From contig NZ_AP022619.1 in the NCBI RefSeq assembly GCF_010731655.1, positions 5,456,001 to 5,520,000 on the forward strand: a DNA stretch of 64,000 nucleotides. Direction: 5' to 3'. Source of the stretch: Mycobacterium paraseoulense. Lineage in GTDB: Bacteria; Actinomycetota; Actinomycetes; Mycobacteriales; Mycobacteriaceae. The position numbers were made by a program, and so were the translations under genes. The notes beneath the pieces are model-generated. The model did not search any database. It worked only from the letters and a program-made list of their open reading frames with translations, and was not told the origin of the DNA. This document shows positions 57,483 through 64,000 of the stretch, piece after piece (position 1 is the stretch's first letter; each line of letters starts with the position of its first letter).

Positions 57483-57896
57483 CTAGCGAGTGGGGGTGCG
57501 CAGCAGTCCGAGCACCGTGCGGCCCAGCACGATGGGATCGATGGGATGCGGCACGGCGGCCTCGGCCCGCGACCAGTTCGCCAGCCAGGCGTCGTCCGGG
57601 CGTCCGGTGAGCACCACGATCGGCGGGCACGTCGCGAGTTCGTCCTTGAGTTGTTTGGCGATTCCCATGCCGCCGGTGGGGGTGGCCTCCCCGTCCAGGA
57701 TGGCCAAGTCGATGCCGCCCTCGTCCATCTGCCGCACCACCATCGGGGCGGTCGCCACCTCGAGGTAGGTCAGCTCGGGCAGGTCCGGATGCAGATGCTT
57801 GCCCAGCGCCCGGATCACTTGTTCGCGGGTTCTGGCGTTATCGCTGTAGACCAGGATCCGCAGGGCGACGCTGGATTCGGGGCTGGAGTCCGACAC
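57483..57896 (-). CDS. Orphan receiver-domain protein (Rv3143-like)
   Basis: This 137-residue protein consists of one receiver domain with no output domain. Asp68 is the phosphoacceptor (LAILDGE), Asp19 belongs to the acidic pocket and Thr97 is the switch residue. The conserved Lys before Pro is replaced by His117 (PHP). It matches Rv3143 in place and length. The start is GTG 57896. It has no kinase neighbour. The Lys to His change suggests altered phosphorylation or a phosphorylation-independent role. Confidence 0.87.
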   Translation of the reverse strand: MSDSSPESSVALRILVYSDNARTREQVIRALGKHLHPDLPELTYLEVATAPMVVRQMDEGGIDLAILDGEATPTGGMGIAKQLKDELATCPPIVVLTGRPDDAWLANWSRAEAAVPHPIDPIVLGRTVLGLLRTPTR

Positions 57897-57926
57897 GGTG
57901 CAGATGCTACTGGTGTCGCACCGGCG

Positions 57927-58463
57927 TTACTGGGCAGCCCGCGCGAAGACGGCTTCGGCCGCCGCGGTGGCCGTCGATCCGATCATGCCGAGGCGGTTCC
58001 AGCCCAGGTCGAACTGGGTGCGGTCGATCTTGGCCTCGGCGGCGATCCGGATCGACCCGTCGTCGAGCTCGGTGATCGTGGCGGGCAGCGGCAGCGGCGC
58101 GGTGATGCCTTTGATGGTGAAGGCCGCCCGCAGCTCGGCGGCCTTGCCCTTGGTCGGCTGGACCCCGGTGACGACGACGCTGATCTCACCGAATCGCTCG
58201 ACGTCGAAGAAGTCGGCCGAGCGCAGGTGTTTGTCGCGGCGGCCGATCCCGGTGTCCAGCGATGCGGCGCGGATGTCCAGGCGGCCGAAAACCGCGCCCT
58301 TGCCCGTCAGTTGGCCGTCGCCGCCGAACTCGGTGAACCGGCCCTTGACGCGCAGCAGGCCCCACATGTTGGCGATCTTGAAGGTGATCGCCGAGCGGTC
58401 CGGGACGAGGTTCCACACCCCGGCCATGTCGGGATCGTTCAGCAGTGTTTCCAGAGTCGTCAT
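57927..58463 (-). CDS. YceI-family protein
   Basis: This 178-residue YceI-domain protein has the lipocalin-like barrel that binds polyisoprenoid-type lipids. The motifs ITFKIANMWGLLRVKGRF and the D/E-rich FDVERFGEISV strand are recognisable. There is no signal peptide, so it is cytosolic here. ATG 58463 is used, and GTG 58469 is the alternative. It may be the last gene of the acyl-CoA operon. Confidence 0.87.
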   Translation of the reverse strand: MTTLETLLNDPDMAGVWNLVPDRSAITFKIANMWGLLRVKGRFTEFGGDGQLTGKGAVFGRLDIRAASLDTGIGRRDKHLRSADFFDVERFGEISVVVTGVQPTKGKAAELRAAFTIKGITAPLPLPATITELDDGSIRIAAEAKIDRTQFDLGWNRLGMIGSTATAAAEAVFARAAQ

Positions 58464-58495
58464 CGTCACCCCATCTCTCGTGGCGAATCTAACGG

Positions 58496-58897
58496 CTATC
58501 CCATCAGTGGCGCGATCTCGGCGGGGTCGAAGTACTCGTCGATCCGGTCGAGCCGGCCGTTGGGGCCCACCCTGATCACGATGCAGACGCGCATCGAGAT
58601 CGATTGGCCCGCATGGCCGGTGGCGTGCAGCACGTGCTGCTGGACGAAGCCGCCCTCGAAGAATTGCCGGTCCAGGATTTCGTAGTGGCGTTCGGTGGTC
58701 GCGCCGATGAACCAGTCGATGACCCGCAGCGCCCGGGCCTTGCCGTCCGGCGCCGAAGAATCGCGCCGCGCGCCGGCCCGCCAGACCGTGATGTCCTCGC
58801 TCCACATGCGGTCAACCGCGGCGACGTCGCCCTTTTCGATCGCGGTGAACAGGCGGTCGGCCGCGTCGGCCACGATTTCCTTACTCGCAGCGGTCAT
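58496..58897 (-). CDS. SnoaL-like / NTF2-fold protein
   Basis: This 133-residue single-domain NTF2-like protein is of the SnoaL/nuclear transport factor type, with the opening helix IVADAADRLFTAIEKGD and the closing RIDEYFDPAEIAPL segment. The family includes small isomerases, cyclases and ligand-binding proteins. It starts 10 bases after the DUF6285 stop and is probably part of the acyl-CoA operon. The substrate is unknown. Confidence 0.84.
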   Translation of the reverse strand: MTAASKEIVADAADRLFTAIEKGDVAAVDRMWSEDITVWRAGARRDSSAPDGKARALRVIDWFIGATTERHYEILDRQFFEGGFVQQHVLHATGHAGQSISMRVCIVIRVGPNGRLDRIDEYFDPAEIAPLMG

Positions 58898-58907
58898 GAT
58901 GTCGCTC

Positions 58908-59264
58908 CTATTCGCTGTCGTCGCCGTCGGCGCTGTCGTATCCGGGGTGGGCGGCCGCCACCCGGCGCCGCACCAGGGTGCGCAGGCAGGCGGTGACCTC
59001 CCGGGCCCGTCCGTCCAGCTCGCCCGCCCGGATCGCGGCGGCCAGCTCTTCCTCGTCGGCGAACCCCAGGTCGGTCAGCGCGGCGCGGGACTCGGACTCG
59101 CTCTCGTCGAGCAGTTCGCGCTCGACGATGCGCAACGCGTTGGCGGCCACCCTCGCGTGGAAGTTGACCTGCCCGCTGGTCGCCGCCCGCACGTCGGTCT
59201 CCAGGAATTCGGCCACCGCGGCCACCAGCTCGGCCGCGAGGGGACGGCCGTACGGCCCGATCAT
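58908..59264 (-). CDS. DUF6285 protein
   Basis: This 118-residue helical protein matches the DUF6285 family, which is nearly always encoded next to an APH-like phosphotransferase, as here. Conserved features are the FHARVAANALRIVERE helix and the C-terminal RTLVRRRVAAAHPGY. ATG 59264 overlaps the kinase stop (ATGA). It is probably an accessory subunit of that kinase. Confidence 0.85.
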   Translation of the reverse strand: MIGPYGRPLAAELVAAVAEFLETDVRAATSGQVNFHARVAANALRIVERELLDESESESRAALTDLGFADEEELAAAIRAGELDGRAREVTACLRTLVRRRVAAAHPGYDSADGDDSE

Positions 59265-60259
59265 TCGGGGACCTCTTCGAGCAGGTCGAGCAGGTCCCAC
59301 TCGGTCTCGCACACGCGGCGACCGATCGCGGCCAGTTCCACCGAGCGGAACTGACCGGTCAGATGCCGCTCCGCCTGGTAGCGGCAGATCACGCCCCAAC
59401 GCAGCGTGGCCAGCACCAGCCACCAGTGGAACGCCACCCGGTCGACGCTGGTCCCGCCGGCCTGTTCGTAGGCGCGAAGGAAGCTCTCGATGCTGCCGAG
59501 GCCGCCCGCGCCGAGGCTGGCCGGGGCGCCGAAGCGCCAGGCCCGGATGCAGAACCAGGCGAGGTCGTCGTACGGGTCGCCGCGGTGCACCAGCTCCCAG
59601 TCGAGGACGGCGGCCAGGCGGGAGCCGTCGACGATGAGGTTGCCCATCCGGTAGTCGCCGTGCACCAGGACGTCCGCCGACGGCGGGCCCTTTCGAGGCC
59701 GGTTGAGCTCGAGCCAGCGAAACGCCCACTCGAACGTGGCCGTCGTGTCACCCATGGCGTCGAGCCGCTCACGCCACTGCGTAAGCGGGTCCTCGTCCGC
59801 CAGGCCGGGGATGCACGGGTCGGCGCGGTGAATGGCCGCCAGGGCCTGCGCGCACTGCCCCAGCAGCCCCGCCCGGGCCGCTTGCCCACCCGCGGCGTCG
59901 AGCTGACGCTGAATGCGCCGGACGATGGTCTCGCCCGCGATCTCGTCGCAGATCAGAAATGGATTGCCCAGTGCGGCAGGCGAATCGTCGGCGATGAGGA
60001 CGTGGGGGACCGGGGCGCCGGCCGCGGCCGCCGCGGCCTGCGCGCGCGCCTCCAGCTCCATGCCGGCGTGCAGGTCGTCGGGCGCGCCGGTGCGCAGGAT
60101 CAGCGCGTGGCGCCGGTCGCCGGTGACGGCGTCGAACGCCCAGGTGGATCGGCTCGCGCCGCCGGTCAAGGCGCGCAGGTTCTGCACCGTGACATCGGCA
60201 CCCAGCACCGGCGTGAGTTTCGCGGCGAGTCGAGAGGCCAGCTCCTCGGTCGTCGTCAC
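59261..60259 (-). CDS. APH-family phosphotransferase (acyl-CoA operon type)
   Basis: This 332-residue kinase-like protein has the catalytic loop HGDYRMGN and the metal-binding Asp in LDWELVHRGDP. Such enzymes in actinobacterial lipid catabolic operons are related to the eukaryotic ACAD10/11 N-terminal kinase domain, which phosphorylates 4-hydroxyacyl-CoAs before dehydrogenase action. The acyl-CoA dehydrogenase partner is the upstream gene, and the two overlap (GTGA). A 4-hydroxyacyl-CoA kinase is a reasonable but unproven inference. Confidence 0.86.
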   Translation of the reverse strand: MTTTEELASRLAAKLTPVLGADVTVQNLRALTGGASRSTWAFDAVTGDRRHALILRTGAPDDLHAGMELEARAQAAAAAAGAPVPHVLIADDSPAALGNPFLICDEIAGETIVRRIQRQLDAAGGQAARAGLLGQCAQALAAIHRADPCIPGLADEDPLTQWRERLDAMGDTTATFEWAFRWLELNRPRKGPPSADVLVHGDYRMGNLIVDGSRLAAVLDWELVHRGDPYDDLAWFCIRAWRFGAPASLGAGGLGSIESFLRAYEQAGGTSVDRVAFHWWLVLATLRWGVICRYQAERHLTGQFRSVELAAIGRRVCETEWDLLDLLEEVPE

Positions 60260-61491
60260 TTGCCAAACTTAAACAGCCGCTGCGCCACCCGGCGAATCTG
60301 GATCTCCTCGGCGCCCTCGGTGATCCGGTAGCGGCGGTGGTGCCGATAGATGTGCTCGAACGGCTCGTGGCGGCTGTAGCCCAGGCCACCGAAGATCTGC
60401 ATGGCCCGGTCGGCGGCGTCGCAGACGAGTCGGTTGGCCCGATAGTTGGCCATCGACACCTTGTCCGAGACCTCCATGTGGTGGTCCCGGTCCAGGTGCC
60501 AGGCGGCGTAGGCCACCAGCAGCCGCACCATCTGGGCTTCCGTCTGCAATTCGGCCAGCGGCCACTGCACTGCCTGGTTGACCGACAGCGGTTTGCCGAA
60601 GACGCTCCGTTGGCCGGCGTATTCGGCGGCGCGGTCGATGCAGTACTGCGCCGCGCCCAGGCTGCTGGCCGCCTGCCGAATCCTGTTCTCGTGCAAGAAC
60701 GTCTGCGCGACCTCCAGGCCGCGGTCCACCTCGCCGAGCACCGCGTCGGCGGGCACCCGGACGTCGGTCAACCGGACTTCGCCGTGATCGGTCGGCATGT
60801 TGAACGTCCACCAGTAGTAGGGAATGTCGAAGCCGGGCGCATCCGTCGGCACCAGAAACGCCGTGATGCCCCGCGCCTGGCCCGGCTCACCGGACGTGCG
60901 GGCGAAGACAAGGTCGTGGGTCGCGCGGTGGACCCCGGTGTTGAACCGCTTGGACCCGTTGATCACCCAGCCGTCACCGTCGGCCTGCGCGCGCGTCTCC
61001 AGCCAGGTGGCGTCCGAGCCGTGCTGCGGCTCGGTCAGGCCGAACGCCATGGACCGTTCGCCGGTGATCAGCGCCTCGGACCACAGCCGTCGCTGCTCGT
61101 CGGTGCCGAAGCGCTCCATCATGATCACCTGGGGGAAGTTCCCGACGATCGAGGACTCGTTCTGCAGGTCGTTGTGCAGGCCAAGACCCTTGTGGGCGAG
61201 GTGTTCCCGGATGACCGCCATGTCGACGTTGGTGCCGTCCCGGCCGCCGAGCGCGGCCGGCAGCCCGTACCGCAGCCAGCCCGCCTTGTCGGCGCGTCTG
61301 CGCATCTCGGCGAGCAGGTCCTCCCACTCGCGGGTGGGGATGCCATCGTTGTCCCAGTCGGTGCGGGCATGTTCGCGGCGCTTGTCGAAATACTGGATGT
61401 GTTCGCGCTCCAGCGGTTTGATCTCGGACTCGATGAACTCGTCCATCTCGGTGAGCAGGCCCGGAAGGTGTTCGGGCAGTGTGAAATCCAC
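60256..61491 (-). CDS. Acyl-CoA dehydrogenase
   Basis: This 411-residue FAD acyl-CoA dehydrogenase has three domains in order, including FGLTEPQHGSDATW (FAD/substrate loop) and the C-terminal ITEGAEEIQIRRVA that follows the catalytic Glu region. It resembles the ACAD11 dehydrogenase group. The ATG follows a weak GGAGAC. It lies 21 bases after the TetR gene. The acyl substrate is unknown. Confidence 0.9.
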   Translation of the reverse strand: MDFTLPEHLPGLLTEMDEFIESEIKPLEREHIQYFDKRREHARTDWDNDGIPTREWEDLLAEMRRRADKAGWLRYGLPAALGGRDGTNVDMAVIREHLAHKGLGLHNDLQNESSIVGNFPQVIMMERFGTDEQRRLWSEALITGERSMAFGLTEPQHGSDATWLETRAQADGDGWVINGSKRFNTGVHRATHDLVFARTSGEPGQARGITAFLVPTDAPGFDIPYYWWTFNMPTDHGEVRLTDVRVPADAVLGEVDRGLEVAQTFLHENRIRQAASSLGAAQYCIDRAAEYAGQRSVFGKPLSVNQAVQWPLAELQTEAQMVRLLVAYAAWHLDRDHHMEVSDKVSMANYRANRLVCDAADRAMQIFGGLGYSRHEPFEHIYRHHRRYRITEGAEEIQIRRVAQRLFKFGK

Positions 61492-61512
61492 AGGTGTCTC
61501 CTTTGGAAAGGC

Positions 61513-62127
61513 TCAAGCGCCGTAGAGGGTTTTCTTCCAGATCGTCGACAGGGTGGCGATGGCGTCGGTGTCGCTGATCTTGATGCCCAGGTTGGAGGGG
61601 CCGACGAACACGGTGGTGAAGTTCTCGAACAGCAGGGCGATGGCCGCCGCGGTGTGTTGCGGATCCAGCTCGGTTCCGTAGCCCTGCTCCTGGGCGCGGC
61701 GGACCGAGGCTGCGACGATGTCCATGCCGAAACGGCGGAATTCGTTCTGCACGGCCGCGAACCGGCGCTGGGTGGCGGCGAGCTGGGCCACGGCGATCAT
61801 GATGCCGATGTTCTGTTTGAACATGTTCCAGTAGCCGGTGACCACCGAGGTGAAAAAGGCGTCGTCGTCCGGCGATTCCGGCAGCTCGAGGCTCAGCCCG
61901 GACGGTGTCACGACGTCGTGCAGGAACGATTCGGCCAGGGCGGCGAGCAGGTCCTCCTTGTCGGCGAAATACCGGTAGAACACCGCGGGCGACTTGCCCG
62001 CCGCCGAGGTGATGTCGGCCAGGGTGGTGCCGTGGAAACCACGCTCCGCGAACAGCTTTCGTGCGGCTTGCTCGATGGCCTGCCTGGTCTGGCGGCCCTT
62101 GGCGGTGAGCGTGTCCTGGGCGGGCAT
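61513..62127 (-). CDS. TetR-family regulator
   Basis: This 204-residue TetR regulator has a helix-turn-helix (TLADITSAAGKSPAVFYRYF) at about 32-52 and a ligand-binding C-terminal domain. It lies inside the acyl-CoA operon, where such repressors usually sense the acyl-CoA substrate. ATG 62127 overlaps the lyase stop by one base (TGATG). No operator is visible because the genes are packed without gaps. Confidence 0.9.
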   Translation of the reverse strand: MPAQDTLTAKGRQTRQAIEQAARKLFAERGFHGTTLADITSAAGKSPAVFYRYFADKEDLLAALAESFLHDVVTPSGLSLELPESPDDDAFFTSVVTGYWNMFKQNIGIMIAVAQLAATQRRFAAVQNEFRRFGMDIVAASVRRAQEQGYGTELDPQHTAAAIALLFENFTTVFVGPSNLGIKISDTDAIATLSTIWKKTLYGA

Positions 62128-63035
62128 CAGGTGCGCATCCGGTCGCCGGCCCGCAGCAGCGCGCTCGGCAGGTCGTGGCCGACAACGGACTTCGCCACGC
62201 CGGCCGCGGCGATGGCGGCCTGCAGGTCGACGTCGACGTCGATGCCGCTGTCGCGCAGCAGGTACACCAAATCCTCGGTGGCGATGTTACCGGTGGCCCC
62301 CGGTGCGAACGGACAACCGCCCAGGCCGCCGACCGAGGCGTCCAGTCGGGTCACTCCGGAGCTGACCGCGGCGTAGGCGCTGGCCAGCCCGCAGCCGCGG
62401 GTGTTGTGGAAATGACCGCCCAGCGGCAGGTCGCCGATCACCGGAAGCACCTGTGCGATCAGGGAGCTCACGCGCCCCGGGGTGGTGGTGCCGATCGTGT
62501 CGGCGATCGACAGGCGGTCGGCGCCGCGGTCGCGGGCGGCCGCGGCGATGTCGAGCACCCGCCGGGGCGGGGTGGGGCCTTCGAACGGTGAGTCCCACGC
62601 GGTGGCGATGACCACCTCGACGGTCACCGGAAAGCTTGAGGGGCCGTCGTGCGCGATGGCGACGATCTCGTCGATCGCCGCGGTGGCCTCGGCGCTGGTC
62701 CGCCCGACGTTGGCCATGCTGAACGCGTCGTCGGCGGCCACCACGTACTCGATCGAGCGCAGCCCCGCCGCGACGGCACGCCTGGCGCCGTTCGGGCTGG
62801 CCACCAGGGCGGAGAACTCGATGTCGGGGTAGTCGTGCAGGTGCGCGGCGAGCTCGGCGGCGTCGGCCATCGACGGCACCTTCGACGGCGAGACGAACGC
62901 GGTGGCCTCCACCTCGCGGACCCCGGTCGCGGCGATCGCCGCCAGCAGTTCGAGCTTGTCCGCCAACGGGATCGGCGTCTCGATCTGCAGGCCGTCGCGC
63001 AGCGCGACCTCGCGGATGGTCACGTGCCCGCTCAT
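62127..63035 (-). CDS. HMG-CoA-lyase-like enzyme
   Basis: This 302-residue TIM-barrel lyase of the hydroxymethylglutaryl-CoA lyase family has RDGLQ (metal ligand Asp), GHFHNTRGCGLA (His-x-His, Asn) and the catalytic Cys loop GGLGGCPFAPGATGN. It would cleave a 3-hydroxy-3-methyl-acyl-CoA-type bond. Leucine catabolism is one possibility. Pairing with a family III CoA-transferase suggests instead a branched dicarboxylate or related substrate. ATG 63035 overlaps the CoA-transferase stop. Confidence 0.88.
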   Translation of the reverse strand: MSGHVTIREVALRDGLQIETPIPLADKLELLAAIAATGVREVEATAFVSPSKVPSMADAAELAAHLHDYPDIEFSALVASPNGARRAVAAGLRSIEYVVAADDAFSMANVGRTSAEATAAIDEIVAIAHDGPSSFPVTVEVVIATAWDSPFEGPTPPRRVLDIAAAARDRGADRLSIADTIGTTTPGRVSSLIAQVLPVIGDLPLGGHFHNTRGCGLASAYAAVSSGVTRLDASVGGLGGCPFAPGATGNIATEDLVYLLRDSGIDVDVDLQAAIAAAGVAKSVVGHDLPSALLRAGDRMRT

Positions 63036-64000
63036 ATCACCACCTCCGCCCGCAGCTCGTCGAGCTCCTCGGCGCTCTTGCCCAGCAGCCCGATGTAGAC
63101 GTCGTCGTTGTGCTGGCCGGGCCGGGCGGGACCGGCGGCGCGGACCCGGCCCGGGGACTCCGAGAGCACCGGGACGATGCCCGGGCCCAGGACGTTGCGC
63201 CGCACCCGCTCGTCGTAGTGCTCGACGAGCATGCCGCGGGCCCGCAGCTGCGGGTCGTTGACCACCTCCGCGACCGTGTTGATCGGACCGGCGATCACCC
63301 CCGCGGCGCTGAGGGTTTCGATGATGTCACCGGGCTCACGTTCCGCGGCCCACGCGCCGATGATCTCGTCGAGCGTGTCCTGGTTGCGCCCGCGCGCGAC
63401 GTGCGTGGCGAACCGGTCGTCGACGGCCAGCTCCGGGCGGCCCATCGCCTTGCACAGCCGGGCGAAGACGGTGTCCTGGTTGGCGGCGATCACCACCCAC
63501 GAGCCGTCGGCGCTGCGGTAGATGTTGGACGGCGCGATGCCCTCCAGCCGGGTGCCCGACGGTCCACGCACCACGCCGCCGACGTCGTAGTCGGGAATGG
63601 TGGATTCCTGCACGGCCAAACAGGATTCGGTCAGCGCGACGTCCACAACCTGGCCGCGCCCGGTGACGCCGCGGCGGTACAGCGCGGCCAGCGCACCCTG
63701 GGCGCCGAACATGCCGGCCAGGCTGTCGCCGAGGGAGAGCGCGAGCCGGGGCGGCGGGCCGCCGGGGAAACCGTTGAGGTGCCGCAGCCCGCTGGCCGCC
63801 TCGGCCACCGAGGCATAGCCGGCCTTGCGGGCGTCGGGCCCGGTCTGCCCGTAACCGGACACCCGGACCAGGATGATGCCCGGGTTGCGGGCGCTGAGCA
63901 CGTCGTAGCCCAGGTCCCATTTCTCCAGCGTCCCCGGGCGGAAGTTCTCCACGACGATGTCGGACTTCTCGACGAGGTCGCAGAACAGTTCGCGGCCGCG
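63032..64000 (-). CDS. Family III CoA-transferase (CaiB/BaiF), 5' end beyond window
   Basis: This frame is open to the right edge. About 322 C-terminal residues are visible and the N-terminal ~80 are missing. The signatures are ENFRPGTLEKWDLGYD, the VSGYGQTGP loop, GRGQVVDVAL and the C-terminal VNDPQLRARGM segment. It would transfer CoA to a carboxylic acid before the lyase and dehydrogenase act. It is the first visible gene of the six-gene acyl-CoA operon. Confidence 0.92.
   Translation of the reverse strand, partial: RGRELFCDLVEKSDIVVENFRPGTLEKWDLGYDVLSARNPGIILVRVSGYGQTGPDARKAGYASVAEAASGLRHLNGFPGGPPPRLALSLGDSLAGMFGAQGALAALYRRGVTGRGQVVDVALTESCLAVQESTIPDYDVGGVVRGPSGTRLEGIAPSNIYRSADGSWVVIAANQDTVFARLCKAMGRPELAVDDRFATHVARGRNQDTLDEIIGAWAAEREPGDIIETLSAAGVIAGPINTVAEVVNDPQLRARGMLVEHYDERVRRNVLGPGIVPVLSESPGRVRAAGPARPGQHNDDVYIGLLGKSAEELDELRAEVVI

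Overview
This window is high-GC actinobacterial DNA from a slow-growing mycobacterium, with gene content close to the M. avium complex. The basis is the complete fourteen-gene nuo operon, orthologues of the Rv3162c-Rv3171c block with closely matching protein lengths, a 13E12-family gene, and GTG/TTG starts with four-base stop/start overlaps throughout. No species is claimed. No tRNA, rRNA, insertion sequence, prophage or CRISPR was seen.

Layout. 1-5.7 kb: the 3' part of a glycogen debranching enzyme gene, a membrane diguanylate cyclase, an SDR and an aldo/keto reductase. 5.7-7.8 kb: a PknH-like sensor-domain protein and a lipoprotein. 7.9-28.4 kb: an accessory stretch of stress and repair functions. 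It holds hemerythrin-like protein, uracil-DNA glycosylase UdgX, a FAD/Fe-S hydroxyacid dehydrogenase coupled to a ThDP enzyme, topoisomerase IB, a secreted haemophore, CsbD and DUF3349 proteins, and a four-gene GT2 / acyl-CoA-dehydrogenase-like / PIG-L / NodS-like methyltransferase operon. It also holds a nucleotidyltransferase, two decayed cheB-like genes, a STAS-ATPase fusion, a GT4 glycosyltransferase, an AraC regulator and a STAS protein. Nine intergenic sites here resemble the mycobacterial SigF promoter (GTTT, 15-17 nt, GGGTA), and the STAS and ATPase proteins belong to the partner-switching type that controls SigF. The stretch therefore reads as a probable general-stress island.

28.4-41.7 kb: two flavin amine oxidases, a haloperoxidase-like hydrolase, the Rv3168/Rv3169 pair, a TetR-SDR operon with a clear dyad operator, a 13E12 HNH protein, and a five-gene moxR3/DUF58 membrane operon whose upstream region carries two DnaA-box sequences. 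41.7-57.2 kb: nuoA-nuoN on the minus strand, encoding NADH dehydrogenase I. 57.5-64 kb: an orphan receiver protein, a YceI protein, a SnoaL-like protein, and an acyl-CoA catabolic operon (CoA-transferase, HMG-CoA-lyase-like, TetR, acyl-CoA dehydrogenase, APH-like kinase, DUF6285) that runs off the right edge.

Most promising points: the SigF-like promoter cluster; the GT2/PIG-L/NodS-like operon, whose enzyme logic resembles Nod-factor synthesis; the decaying CheB/partner-switch locus with 14-bp tandem repeats; and the DnaA boxes ahead of moxR3. All motif searches were by eye, so promoters and operators are hypotheses.
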